In this document: positions 24,562-35,442 of the stretch, in pieces
Layout: every line of letters begins with the position of its first letter
Position numbering within the stretch: the first letter of the stretch is position 1
Assembly (NCBI RefSeq): GCF_019175285.1
Contig: NC_056528.1
Location: forward strand, 44,173,529-44,237,528
Reading direction: 5' to 3'
DNA length: 64,000 bases
Source: Sceloporus undulatus
Lineage: Eukaryota > Chordata > Lepidosauria > Squamata > Phrynosomatidae
Notes under the pieces: model-generated
Told to the model about the DNA's origin: nothing
Database searches by the model: none
The model's input: only the letters and a program-made list of their open reading frames with translations
Translations under genes and position numbers: made by a program

Positions 24562-27542
24562 CAACCCTTCCCAAACTGGAATTTTATCTTCAGATTTAAA
24601 AAAAAAAAAGGCTTCCTAGTCCCAATGTAAATCATGCTTTCAAATGTTTTGGAGGAGTGTGGATATGTTTAATTGAAGGACACCCTTACTGCACTCTATG
24701 TATTAGAGATGAAACAAGTTTGCTTCCCAAAATACTTTTTGACATCCATCATCTCCCTAACACATACATATACACAAACATGGCAATGTCAAATGGACTT
24801 CATCCATTGCAAGCTGAGCTAGTTTGTTTCTTGTGCCATGGCAGATACCGAGCGGTGGCCTCCTGGAGCCGGATCCAAGGGATTGGGATTCCCATGTGGA
24901 AGGCAGTTGAGGTGACCCTCATCTGGGCAGTGGCCATCATTTTAGCCATCCCTGAAGCCATAGCCTTTGATCTGGTGAACCTGAATTACCGTGAACAGAT
25001 GCACTGGGTCTGCATGCTGGCCCCCGAACAGAAATCCAGCTTCATGATGGTATGTTCTCACTTGGGGGATCAGGGTGGCGGCCTTCAATGAGAGCTTGGA
25101 AATGCTAATGCTTTAACAGTAAATCAAAAGAGTATTTATTGTTATGTGATAGACTCTGGACATTGTTTTCTCTCCCATTTCAGTCCCTGGAGAGGAAAAA
25201 ATTACCATTTTGATCCTTAACCTTTAGACAGCATGGTCCTTGGCCTACTGGCTAGGAATTTCTGGGAGCTCAAGCTTTAAGCAATAACTGGGAAGGGGGT
25301 ATTATTTGAACATAACACATGGGACAAAGGTCTGCCACTTGTCACTCTGCATTTTGAATGTGCTTTGGCAGGCAAGTGTTCTATCTATGCCTTACCTGGC
25401 CCATAATCATCCTACTAGATCACCACCAAGGGTCCATTTTGTTCAGGTTTCTTGCCAAACAGGTGCTGAGATGCTTGTCTTTTAGATTAGATGATGACCA
25501 TCTTGCCATGGTCAGCATGTTTAGGCATTTTTCACATGCTTCACTGGTGGCATTTTGTCACCAGGGAGTCCTGGTGGCACAATGGTTACATGCCAGTCCT
25601 GCAGCCGCAAGAATGTGAGTTTGATGCCAGGGCTCCAAGGTTGACTCAGCCTTCCATCCTTTTGTAGGTCAGTAAAATGAGTATCCAACTTGTTGGGGGC
25701 AATTGGCTTACAGATTGTAAACCGCTTAGAGAGTGCTGAGTTCACTATGAAGCAGTATTGACAGCTGAGGCAATCAAAAGACTCATTTTGCATGTGGCGT
25801 TGTAATGTTCAGGGTCAAATCCCCACTTTGTCACAAAGCTCAGTGACTTTGGGCCGGTCACTCATCTACCCCTAGCTTGCCTCATAGGGTTGCTGTGAGG
25901 TTGAAAATGAAGAGGACACCTACATTTAGGCAAAGTGAGACGGCTGCTGCAGATGGTGGAGCACCAGAAGCAGAGAACTGCAAGACACCTCCGAGCCAGG
26001 CGTTTGTGGCTGGGTGGTTTTGCAAACCAGCTGCACCATTTTGAGTTGCTGGTGTTCCAGTCCACAGAGCCTGCCGATTCTACATCTTATTTGAAGAGCA
26101 AGACAATGGGTGGCTGGTGACAGCTCTTAGGGTGGCCAAGGAGGGCAATGACGGGCAGAGTGGCCCTTTTCATCTGGAAGGAGAGCTTGGGCCACCTTGG
26201 AAGAAAACTGAGACATTAATCTCCTTGGAGGAAAGGTAGGATATGAATTAACCAAATGGCAGAGTAGTGGTTTGAGTATTGGACTACAACTCTGGAGACC
26301 AGTGTTCAATTCCTTGCATGGCCATGTAAACCCACTGGGTGACCTTGGGCAAGTCACACTCTCTCAGCCTCAGGAGAAGGCAATGACAAACCTCCTCTGA
26401 GCAAATCTTGCCAAGAAAACACCATGATAGAGTCGCCATAAGTTGGAAATAACTTGAAGGCACACAATGACAGTAATAAGCAGATAAAAAGATAAACAAT
26501 GGAAAAAAATGGTTCGGCAAATGGAAAATATTTGATTTCACGGATTTACGTAAATAACTTATTTGAAGATTTCATAATTCAGTCTTTTAAAAATCTCACA
26601 CAAAAACACATACTAGGTCTTTCCCATAGTTTTCTATCAGACTTGTGGAGTGGGCAGAAACTTTATTCCTATTTTTAAATCTGATAAATGATTTAAATAT
26701 GATTTAATTCACATGTTGCATAAAGTGTCTTGTTCCTGAAGATAATTTGTTCTTTTCAGCTGATCTGTCAGTTTTTTGTCAGTGCAATTGTCTACATTCT
26801 TAACTTTCTAGCATTGCAGAGAAATTTGCTGTTCACTGTTCTGCTTCCTGATAAATTCTGATTTTACTGCTGCCCAACACAGATGCATTATTAGTAAACC
26901 ATTATTGTCATGTAGTAAATGTGCACTACTATTCCATTAATAATCTGATAGCAAAGTGAGTGATGGAGTATCAATATGGTCTTATCACTGATTTGTTCTG
27001 CTTCTGCTGCTAGCTCTTTCCACAATTTTTAATCACTAGGCACTCCTACACAAGTGTATACCTGACTCTCAGCTGTTGCATTTCCATCAGCAGTTTGTTG
27101 TTGGAATTCAAAATATATAATGGAATTGAACGAGGATAAATAACTTGCGGTACCTCTTTTGAGAAAGGTAGGAACTTTTCGCACCCTTTCCTTTCTGTCT
27201 GCAGTTCTACAAGGATGTGAAAGACTGGTGGCTTTTCGGCTTCTATTTCTGCCTGCCTTTGGCCTGCACAGGGGTCTTCTACTCCCTGATGTCATGTGAG
27301 ATGCTGAGCAAGAGGAACGGCATGAGGATCGCACTCAATGACCACATGAAGCGGGTGAGGTCTCTCGGCTAATGAACTACCCTTTTCCTTGCTAATAGTC
27401 AAGGCTCCAAACACAGTGCCTTGCACTGGGTAAAACGTTTGGTCAGTTTGGCTCATTACTGTTTCTCTGATCAAAAGATCGAAAAAGTCCCCCTTTTGGA
27501 CTACAAAAGTTCCCCTTTTGGATTGGTTAGAGAATGTAGTCC

Positions 27543-27582
<40 letters not shown>

Positions 27583-30408
27583 TTTTCTTGCTGTGATTCT
27601 GGAATTGGCTCTCCATGGTCTCAGGCAGATGTCTTGGAAACTTAGGGCCTGAACAGACAGGCCAAAATAAAGTTGCTTTGGGTCACTTTGGTGGTATGCT
27701 CTTTAAATGCATCCTAAGAGGCCAGATGTCACACCAAAGCCGTCCTAAGGACTGGAGCGCAGCTTTGGCACAGCTTCTGGCCTCTTAGGATGCATTCATG
27801 ATTTAAACAGCATACCTCCAAAGTGACCCGAAGCAGCTTTATTTTGGCCTGTCTGTTCGGGCTCTTAAGGCTATCTTGGTGGCTGCTTCCAAGCTTTGGA
27901 ACTCCCTTCCTAGAGGCTAGGATAGCTCCCTTTTTGGTGTTCTTCCAGCAGCAAGTGAAAAGTTATTTATTCCGACTGGCTTTTAGGAATTGGTTGCAAT
28001 GGGATTTTCAAGGTATGCAGTCTTATTAATTTTTTATCTTTGGTCTTGAATGGGATTTAAATGTTTTTAATTCTATATATAATTTAATTACACACACACA
28101 CATATATATTAAAGTCTAATTAAAAAGAATTAAAAACATTTAATATATACATAATATAGAATATATACAAGGGCACAATATATGTGTGTGTGTTCACTCA
28201 CACACACACACACATTGTGCCTTTGTATATATTTTAACCTATATCTAATATATTGTAAGCTGCCTTAACTCGCAGCATTGGAAAAAAATGGAATATAAAT
28301 GAAATAACGTATTAATTAATAGTAAATACTGATGAGAAGAGTTGGGTTGATGGGATTTGTTGCTTTTCTGGCACAATCTTCTGGCTCAAATTTCTGAATT
28401 TCCCTTTTTTGTGCTTTTTTACCCATTAACCTTATGGGTTCCAGCGACGAGAAGTTGCCAAGACTGTCTTCTGTTTGGTGATGATCTTTGCTCTCTGCTG
28501 GCTACCTCTTCACTTGAGTAGGATATTGAAGAAGACCATCTACAACCCACAGGATGTTGATAGATGTGAGCTGCTTAGGTAAGATCAATATTTCTTACCA
28601 GAAATGCTGTATTTTGTCCCTGTTGCTTTCAATAGGGATCCAGAATCCTTGAGGTCAAGACCATATTTCAGTTTTGAAATATTTATACCCCAGCTTTCCA
28701 TCCTTGTCGTATCTCTCAGGACAGCAAATAGCCATTATACAAAATGAGACAGCGGCTAACCTTAAAAACAAACAGCCCAGTCTCTGCTTCCAAATGCTAC
28801 ATCAGTAGCCAAAGGCAGCATATGGAGTAAGATATGCCGGAACTGGAATCCACTCAGACTAGAACACAAATATCAGAAAATAATTAATGACATATTTATT
28901 TACGGGAAATGATATGCAGAGCAGGTATGATAAAATTCAATCTATAACAATAAAAGATAAAATATGCCCTCTGTGTATTTGTGTGTGTCTTCACTATAAC
29001 TCCAAGACAGTTACATTTAGGCACCTGAAAACTGACATGGATTCCAAGTGGATTCTTGGAATGTGCTTCTCAGATTTTTTGTTTTCAAACTAGGAGATTA
29101 GCATATAGCTAAAAGAAAAAGTGACATGCTGCTGCCAAGTTCAATTCTAATTCGGGATGTATCCTGAAATTAGGGTTGCCATAAGTCAGGACCTCCAAAC
29201 TGGGACAAATGTAGGACAAAAATTTCAAATGTAGGACACATTTTTTGTGTCCTACATTTGAAAAGGAGCCTTGTTGAGGGGAGGCTTTCCTTCCCCGCCT
29301 GGGCCCCGTTCTCGCCGGCGGAGCCCAAGTGGGAAAGGAATCCTCCCCTCAGCCCGGGGGCAGGGGCAAACCGGGGCGGGACCATGCGGACCTGCCCCAA
29401 ACCTGGAAAGTCTCGCTCCCAGGCGGGATATGGCAAGCCTACCTGAAATCATCACATGCATCTTGCCGCCAATGCTGCCAGCCGGGTGCAGTTCGCCTCT
29501 TTTCACAATTTGGCTCAAGTCCTAATGTTTGCCAGCTATGGAATGAAACAGTCTCTTTTCCAGCATCTTGTACTGTACTCTTTGGTTCCTCATTCTGAGC
29601 ATCACTGTCTTTTCTATCTTCCTTTTCTGTCCCCAGCTTCCTTCTGGTCATGGACTACTTTGGCATCAACATGGCCTCACTCAACTCCTGCATTAATCCT
29701 GTGGCGCTCTACTTTGTCAGCCGGAAATTTAAGAATTGTTTTCAGGTAGGAGAGTGTGTGTACTCATGGAGAAACAGGCCGTTGTTCTCTAAAAGAAAAG
29801 GTGTGCATATGCAAGCTTTCATGTGGTTGTGTCCCTCGCTCAGTACAGTCCTATTCTGCTCTTTGCACATGCACATAAAAGAGCATTACAATGAATAACC
29901 ATTTCCACATCACATATATTGATGAGGTTTGGCAGGCTTGGGACCAGGAATCTAAAAGTTGTCCCATTTGTATTTATTTTGTCATTAATTCCATTTACAG
30001 ACAACCTTTCCTCCAGGAAAACAAAAGTGGTATGCACAGTTCTTCCCCATCTCAAATTTATTCCCCACGAGATAATCACTGTTTCACCCCCCAATTCCCC
30101 CCCCCCCTTTTTTCCCTGTGTGATAAAGTTCTATGTTGCTCAATGTTCCCTCCTTTGGATGGCTATCTTGGACAAGATGTTTTTCTTGTGTGACTACAAC
30201 ATAGGTCACTCTGTCTGACTGTAAAAACAATATTTTCTGTCTGGTTTCTTTCTTGTAGTCTTGTCTTTGCTGCTGGTGCCAAAGACCAGCCCTTGGCATT
30301 GTACCGACAGACGACAAAGGCTCTGTTGGGAAGTGGAAAGCCAATGGGCAGGAACTGGGCCTCGACCGGAGCAGTTCCCACTTGAGCAACAAGTACAGTT
30401 CTTCTTAG
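17647..30408 (+). CDS. EDNRB2: Endothelin receptor type B subtype 2, complete, 7 coding exons
   Basis: Joining seven exons (456, 113, 205, 150, 134, 109 and 150 nt) gives one open frame of 438 codons plus stop, close to the length of endothelin B receptors. It is a class A GPCR at the cell surface that binds endothelin peptides and signals through G proteins. Seen in the protein: a hydrophobic signal peptide (about 1-26), an N-glycosylation site N62-Q-S, N110 in TM1, D138 in TM2, a C165/C246 disulfide pair, D189-R190-Y191 after TM3, C326-W-L-P in TM6, N373-P..Y378 in TM7, a Cys cluster at 391-396 for palmitoylation and a Ser-rich tail. TM3 to TM7 follow EDNRB closely, but the N-terminus, second extracellular loop and tail differ. 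Known: EDNRB2 is kept in birds, reptiles and fish, was lost in therian mammals, and controls pigment-cell migration in birds. EDNRB2 rather than EDNRB is inferred from that divergence and from VAMP7 nearby. Any upstream non-coding exon was not found. Confidence 0.93.
18991..19292. mobile_element. GC-rich MITE, PIF/Harbinger type (about 302 bp)
   Basis: The left end GAGTCTATACAGACCGGCAC and the complement of the right end GGGGCTGTACAGATGGGTGG form an imperfect terminal repeat. A TAA follows the right end. It is the same family as 8882-9182. Confidence 0.6.
19296..19493. mobile_element. GGCTGCATCTGCACTGCAG MITE, damaged right end
   Basis: TAA then GGCTGCATCTGCACTGCAG begins the element directly after the previous MITE. 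The interior follows the complete copy at 43149-43352. Confidence 0.7.
20715..20800. mobile_element. Short copy of the TATATACTCG-type DNA transposon
   Basis: CAGTATATACCCATGTATAG and GGGTTGACTTATCCATAGGT resemble the two ends of the element at 3218-3880. Confidence 0.5.
20810..21040 (-). mobile_element. CORE-SINE, minus strand
   Basis: It begins with the complementary tail GTTGTTGTTGTTGCTCCTTC, then GTCATTTCTGACTTATGGTG and GGGGTTTTCTTGGCAGGATT, and ends at the tRNA-like head near TATAATCCAACACTA. Confidence 0.85.
21055..21178. repeat. (GT)n and (GATA)n microsatellites
   Basis: GT runs at about 21057-21112 are followed by about 12 uninterrupted GATA units at 21128-21178. Confidence 0.95.
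21682..22094. mobile_element. PIF/Harbinger-like MITE, 413 bp, with TGA target duplication
   Basis: It is bounded by GGCCTCATTCCCAC and its exact complement GTGGGAATGAGGCC, with TGA on both flanks. The interior is rich in GATTCG/CGATT-like words. No transposase was seen. Confidence 0.8.
22975..23172 (+). mobile_element. CORE-SINE fragment
   Basis: GGGTGACTTTGGGCAAGTCA and the tail CATCGTAAGTTGGAAGCGAC are clear. The head is degraded. Confidence 0.8.
23808..23920 (+). CDS. EDNRB2: EDNRB2 coding exon 2 (residues 153-189 and part of 190)
   Basis: The exon starts after TTCCACAG and ends at the donor ACAG|GTAATG. It encodes extracellular loop 1 with C165 and TM3 up to Asp of the DRY motif. The stretch from K173 to D189 matches endothelin B receptors residue for residue. 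Confidence 0.94.
24345..24525 (-). mobile_element. CORE-SINE, minus strand
   Basis: ACTTATGTCAACCCTAAGGC, GGGTTTTCTTGACAAGATTT and GGTCTCCAGGGTCATAGTCC mark an antisense copy in EDNRB2 intron 2. A CT/CA microsatellite follows at 24526-24561. Confidence 0.85.
24845..25049 (+). CDS. EDNRB2: EDNRB2 coding exon 3 (residues 190-258)
   Basis: The acceptor CATGGCAG precedes the exon and the donor is ATG|GTATGT. The exon completes DRY, then encodes intracellular loop 2, TM4 and extracellular loop 2 with C246. Confidence 0.94.
25562..25770 (+). mobile_element. Sauria-type SINE
   Basis: GAGTCCTGGTGGCACAATGG, AGGTTGACTCAGCCTTCCAT, GGGGGCAATTGGCTTACAGA and AAACCGCTTAGAGAGTGCTG follow the Sauria layout. 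It lies in EDNRB2 intron 3. Confidence 0.87.
26258..26478 (+). mobile_element. CORE-SINE, near full length
   Basis: AGTAGTGGTTTGAGTATTGG, GGTGACCTTGGGCAAGTCAC and AGTCGCCATAAGTTGGAAAT follow the family from head to tail. It lies in EDNRB2 intron 3. Confidence 0.9.
27205..27354 (+). CDS. EDNRB2: EDNRB2 coding exon 4 (residues 259-308)
   Basis: The exon lies between acceptor TCTGCAG and donor CGG|GTGAGG. It encodes TM5 and most of intracellular loop 3, including the conserved IALNDH stretch. Confidence 0.94.
27541..27582. repeat. (CAA)n microsatellite
   Basis: About 14 CAA units run in tandem. Confidence 0.95.
27645..27864. mobile_element. PIF/Harbinger-like MITE, 220 bp, with TTA target duplication
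   Basis: The left end GGGCCTGAACAGACAGGCC and the complement of the right end GAGCCCGAACAGACAGGCC extend into arms of about 85 bases. TTA flanks both sides. Partial copies lie at 13540 and 39905. Confidence 0.85.
27872..28320 (+). mobile_element. L2-clade LINE 3' tail
   Basis: The plus strand reads LWNSLP-like, then [20 protein letters not shown], the C-terminal end of L2-like ORF2. A 3' UTR follows with GTAAGCTGCCTTAACTCGCA. AC/GT and AT tracts interrupt it. Confidence 0.75.
28445..28578 (+). CDS. EDNRB2: EDNRB2 coding exon 5 (residues 309-352 and part of 353)
   Basis: The acceptor is GGTTCCAG and the donor AG|GTAAGA. The exon encodes TM6 with the CWLP motif (326-329) and extracellular loop 3. 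Confidence 0.94.
29171..29441. mobile_element. GC-rich hAT non-autonomous element with 8-bp target duplication
   Basis: The element starts TAGGGTTGCCATA and ends with the complement of TAGGCTTGCCATA. CCTGAAAT repeats exactly at 29163-29170 and 29442-29449. The middle (29275-29430) is strikingly GC- and CpG-rich for an intron. It lies in EDNRB2 intron 5. Confidence 0.85.
29637..29745 (+). CDS. EDNRB2: EDNRB2 coding exon 6 (residues 353-389)
   Basis: The acceptor is TGTCCCCAG and the donor CAG|GTAGGA. The exon encodes TM7 with the N-P-V-A-L-Y variant of NPxxY and the start of helix 8. Confidence 0.94.
30259..30408 (+). CDS. EDNRB2: EDNRB2 coding exon 7 (residues 390-438 and stop)
   Basis: The acceptor is TTCTTGTAG. 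The exon encodes the Cys cluster CLCCWC and a Ser-rich cytoplasmic tail ending in NKYSSS, the same ending as EDNRB. No AATAAA close to the stop was found, so the transcript end is not set. Confidence 0.92.
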   Translation, partial: SCLCCWCQRPALGIVPTDDKGSVGKWKANGQELGLDRSSSHLSNKYSSS

Positions 30409-31203
30409 ACCCATGGATAAATAAGACCTGGAGCACTTGGGACCATGGAGATGACTGTTGTGTCCAGACCGTTGGTCTCCTGCAATTTTTCTTGACCTCC
30501 TCTGCTTTATTTGCCTTCTTTCGCTAGCACCTGATTTTTCCAGCAGCAACCCTTTGAAGACTTGCTGCTCATTAGACATTCTTTGCCTCGTATTGATGCT
30601 TTAATTCCCCCCTCCCAAGAATAAGCTTTCCCCCTGAACAGCTGAGCATCTTATAAGATTCCTTTGGATGGGGTGAGAATAGAATGGCCCTCCAGATGGA
30701 ATTGGATGGCAACTCCAATTCCATCAGCATAGCCAATGATTAGGAGTGATGGAGCTGCAATATCTGGAGAACTGCACAATTCACTCCCCTACTCTAGAAC
30801 AATTTAAGATTGCTAGTTTTGGCTCCAGGTTTCTCCCCTATTCAAATATAGACATTATCCAGATGCCCTTCCTCCCTCACAGGGAGTATAAGGGTGTAAA
30901 GATATGGACATCAGAAGTCAAGTGATGGAGAGAGCGGGGTTGAGAGAAAAACAGAACAAAGATTAAAACCTGCAAGTTGGCCATTGCTTCTTTGTTCCAG
31001 AATGGATACCTGAGGCACATCACAATGACTCCATGAACCCATAAGATGCAGCCATGGCCATTAAAGTGGAATCCTAGTGTCTTAATTCTGTAGTGTGCAA
31101 GGCTCCCTAGTTTGATGGAGAACTCAAAAGTTTGCACACTTTTTCTGGCACCTTGATTGGCCCTATTGAAAATATTGACCAAGTAGAAAGGGAAGGAAAT
31201 TGC
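30409..31203 (+). other. EDNRB2 3' UTR and flank
   Basis: Only ATTAAA-type signals (about 30961 and 31067) follow the stop, so the transcript end is open. No other gene was seen. Confidence 0.4.
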
Positions 31204-31297
31204 CCAATGCAGGAGATTCCTCCTTTCTTTGTACCTAAATTAGCTTTGTAACTAAACTAGCTTTAGGTACAAAGGAAGAAGGGATCTCCTGTATTGG
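31204..31297. repeat. Inverted repeat (hairpin)
   Basis: The arm CCAATGCAGGAGATTCCTCC onward is the imperfect complement of the arm ending ATCTCCTGTATTGG. The arms are about 40 bases with a short loop. Both contain GTACCTAAA or its complement. Confidence 0.75.
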
Positions 31298-31386
31298 TTT
31301 TTTGTGGGTTTTGGGGGCTATGTGGCCAAGTTCTAGAAGAATTTATTCCTGATGTTTTGCCAGCATCTGTGGCTGGCATCTTCAGA
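31297..31386 (-). mobile_element. Short Penelope-like element piece with hammerhead-like core and 14-bp target duplication
   Basis: GATCTCCTGTATTG repeats exactly at 31283-31296 and 31387-31400. The minus strand reads CTGAAGA, then a 7-bp stem TGCCAGC/GCTGGCA, then AAAAC. This is the hammerhead layout CUGANGA, stem II, GAAAC with one core change. The 90-bp copy is truncated and starts with an A-rich tail on the minus strand. Confidence 0.6.
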
Positions 31387-31399
31387 GATCTCCTGTATT

Positions 31400-34300
31400 G
31401 TTTAGATTTGCAATACAGTAGACTATAGCTGGGCAAGCATGATCTCTGGACTAGGCAGCTGTAGTAGACTGGCTACAAGGAAGAGGAGGACATAATTTAT
31501 TGTCCTAACCAAGCTGTTTTCCCCTTGATTTCACCTTCCACACACAGATGTGGCTGCTATGGATGCACTCTTAGCTTTCCATCTTCCACATGTGTTCTCC
31601 ATGGTTCCCCATTCCTGCATGGAGAGGCGAGACATGAGTTATATCCCACACTCCACAATTCTACCACCCATTATTTAAAACCAGATGGACCTTCTGATAT
31701 TGAACTGCAACTCCTATCATCTATCGCCATTAGCTATGCTGATGCGGCTGAGAACTGCAATCCAGTAACATTTGGAGGGCCACACAATAGCCTGTTTCTG
31801 ATTTGAAACAACAACAGATGAATAGGTGTCAAGACATACATTTATTTCAGATGATGGCTGCAATTGTGTATGTCAGGCAGGACTGAAGAAGCAGCTGGCT
31901 ATGTCCCTGTAGTCAGATGCAGAATAGATTATATCAGCGTTGAGATCCGACTTCTTCATCTGGGGTTTCTGAGGCGATGGTAAGTTTGGGGCCGGACTTT
32001 GGCTGCTGCGAAAGGAGGGAGGGAGGTATACCAACTTCCACAGTGCCCCATATGCAGGCGTAAAGCAAACTTATGTGTGTGTGTGCCAATAGCAGGATGC
32101 CAACTATTACATGTCACATAAAAAGACTATTGCTTTAATCCTATTGCTAATCCCATAATGGGTAGACGTATTAAATCAATGGAACTTTCCTAAATGTTGA
32201 CTCATTAGTCAACAAATGATTCAATGTGTCTTCTTTAGTTGGAATTAACCAATAGGATTAAGGACTTTAATACGTGTCTTTGGTTAGATGAATTCTGGCT
32301 CATGGTTTGCATGAACGTGACATGTCTAAATTTAACTGGTGCTGAAATGCCTTTCTTAATTGCATCAATATGAGAAGAGTTTAGTTAATTCATTCGTAAA
32401 TTCCCAATGACAAAAACAGCCGCTCTTTCTGATTTTATTGACTTTTGTATACAGTACTGCATAGTGAGGTTTGAGGTTTGGTGAGCTCCATATTTTTCAA
32501 ACAGTAGCGCTACTTATCTTCAGGCAAGTTTTCACTTGCAACATTAAAAAAACAAAACAAGAACAAAGTCAGCTTTAGACAGGATTAAGTTATTCACAGA
32601 AGATCTATGGCTGTTATCCAAGATCACAAAGCTGAACCTTCAGGTCCAGAGGCAGTCCAACTGATTATCAAATGCTATGGGGAAAATCCTAAAAAAGCAA
32701 ACAGGGATGGCCAAAGTCATTGTCACATCTTATGACCTTAACAGTCTCTCTCTATGTCTGATAGTGCCATTTGCATGTAGTAGGCAATTGTTCATGGAAA
32801 AGTGGTACACTCTATGCATATGGTTCATGTTCAAGATCATGAACAACACTGAGAAAGGAACCACTATCCTAGGGAAGATGCACTCCAGGCACAGCAAATA
32901 AACAGCGCAAAATAGTATTTTATGCCTGCCAAAGCTTGAAGGGGTGTGTGACATCTTCCAAATAGGACATACTGGCTTGTGTCAGTTGATGCTCATCTCG
33001 TCATTCAAAGTTTTTCACAGATGCATTTTTAAAATGTCATTGATTTGACTTATGCTGGGGAAAACAACACTGAGTCAACTTTTCCCAATGCAGCAGCTCC
33101 TGATTGCTTGACAGTGGAGCAGAGTTGATCTTGAATGAAGGAATTAAGGCACAGTTTGGATGCCCATCAGCCAAACATACTGTAGTTTAGCCTTCCTCAA
33201 TATAGATATCCAGATGTTTTCAACTCCTTTCAGCCACATAGTCAATGGTTGTAATGATGGAAACTATATTCCAGCATGACTAGAGGCCATCAAGTTGAAG
33301 AAAGCTGTCAAAGCAAAATTCTTCCCCGTTCCATATTCCATATTCAAAACACGAAGACCTTATATCCATCTGTCTCCAACAAGGGTATTTGCATTAGATT
33401 TTTCTCCCTCCCAAAAGATACACTGACAATTACCAAAAAGGAATCCTGACAACCCACACCCCCCATGTTCTTTCTGCACCATGAACAGTTTTTCTGGATT
33501 CATTTCCATTTCTTCCATCAGCCTGTACTCGTTTTCCACTGGACTGGACATACATATTTTGGTATTTAGCAACCAAATGCTCTTTTGATTTTTTAAAATT
33601 TTTTGCCAACATGCTATTATTTTTCTGTGTGTGCATGTAGGGTAGCTTCTCTCTCATGTGTGGTATGTATATATTGTACAGAAAACCTATTAATCTTGGA
33701 TTTCAATGGGTTCAGTTTTGAGTAGTAGTAAGATAGCTATACAATGACTAGAATACTGTGAGTGACAAATACACATTTCTCCTTTTTGAATGGGGGGCAA
33801 GAGGCTATTCTTAGCCTTTGGGCCCTCCAAAACCACTACCCTAGACAGCATCTTATCTCCATGGATCTGCTGCCTTGGTCATGATGGGGGAAGGAGGCAG
33901 TGGGGAAGAGTATGTCTTTTGTTTGTTGGAGAGGCAGATAAATGGGGCATTATCAGTTTCTCTCTGTCATGCAAACTGCAGGGGGAAAAGAGGCAGTCCC
34001 TGTTGCCTGGTCATTTCTTCTTCTTCCACCACCATTTAATAGTAGCAGCCCCACAGATCTTGGTGGCTTCTGTGTGCATGGAGCAGTTATGCTCTGCACA
34101 TACCATTTAGGATCCCAGACACTGTGTTCAAGAATAAGGTTGCAATCCCTAATCTTGCAATGCCCAGTTACTGGGGAATAGCCTGACAAAGCACATTGAC
34201 GTTTGTTTCTAAGTCAACAGGCATAGGATTGTGTTTTAAGCTTCTGCAAATCAAGACATTGCAAGAATTACTAATAATCATTATTCACTACAACAGCATT

Positions 34301-34785
34301 CACTTTCCTCAACCAGCATGTACCATGTTGACTAGAATAATGGGAGTGCTCCAGGTTGGAGAAACCAGCCGTGCAATAGATACGCAAGAGAACCAGTGAG
34401 CTTTGAGCTCATACCTTGCATAAAAGTGAACCTGTCTCCATTTGACACCATGATATGTAGGTCTCTCCCTACTGGTTTATGACTGAATTTATTGTTTTGT
34501 GGTTTAGTATGATGACTATATTATGTAGGTGTCTTGTAGATTTGCTTAATGTGGATTAAACATTGACTTTGTCACAATCTTTTTTTTAAAAAACATTGAT
34601 TTCATCATAGTCTGGACAAAATAGTGGCTGGAGATTGCAAGCATTACCAGTCTTAGCCTCTCTATCTACTAGCATTGATCTCTGGATTATTGACAAAAGG
34701 ATTTGCAACTCACAATTGTTTTAGGACAACAACTGAATACAGATATTGACAAGCTGGGTGGTATCTATAGGAGGGAAGCTGAGAT
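31400..34785. other. Intergenic, nothing recognised
   Basis: No gene, RNA or clear repeat was found. It is ordinary AT-moderate spacer with short uninformative frames. Confidence 0.3.
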
Positions 34786-34789
34786 GGTA

Positions 34790-34890
34790 AAAGTCTGGAA
34801 GCCATGCCATATAAGGAATAGTTGAGGGAGTTGGCTACGTTCAGCCTGCAGAAGAGAACACTAGGAGCTGACAGGATAGCTATATTTTAA
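34790..34890 (+). mobile_element. CR1 LINE fragment
   Basis: The plus strand reads LRELATFSLQKRTLGADRIA-like residues, the CR1 ORF2 C-terminal block (compare [20 protein letters not shown] at 47040-46980). Confidence 0.65.
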
Positions 34891-35442
34891 ACCAGGGAGA
34901 TTTTGAACCAAGATATCTGACATGATGAGGAAGGCAGTGGACGTTCCACATGTACTGATCAAGGGATTGGACTGAATAACTATCAACAACTATGCAAACA
35001 CAACAAAATCCACAAGCAGTGATACCTTCATTGGGCCAACTCCAAAGCATAAAATACATTATGTAAGCTATCGAAGCTTCCCTGGCTTCTTCAACAGACA
35101 AAGATGTTTAAAATCATACAAGAAAAATGGTGTCAATGTTAAGACAAACAGACCTACATTCTGGCTGACATGTCAGTTAAGATGGTACTGAGGGATTTCA
35201 ATGCAAGCAGAGATAATTTACCCAATTGTGAAACAGCTGACCCTTCCCCAGTCCTGCACTTGACTTCCAGCCTCCCATCCTGAACTTCTTTTTGCGTTCA
35301 TATGAGAAACCCTTAGTTTGGTCTTAAATGGCGCTCGGCCTAATTTCCAAAGCTCTTTTGAAAGTGACTAAGTCCTTGCAAGAGTAATTCATCCCTCCCT
35401 TCAGAGCCCACCAGGCAGGGAGGAAGAGACAGCAAAAATGGG

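Noticed and set aside
29258-29598. Overlapping Pro/Gly/Arg-rich frames on both strands in EDNRB2 intron 5
   Set aside because: They arise from the GC-rich core of the hAT element and have no conserved residues.
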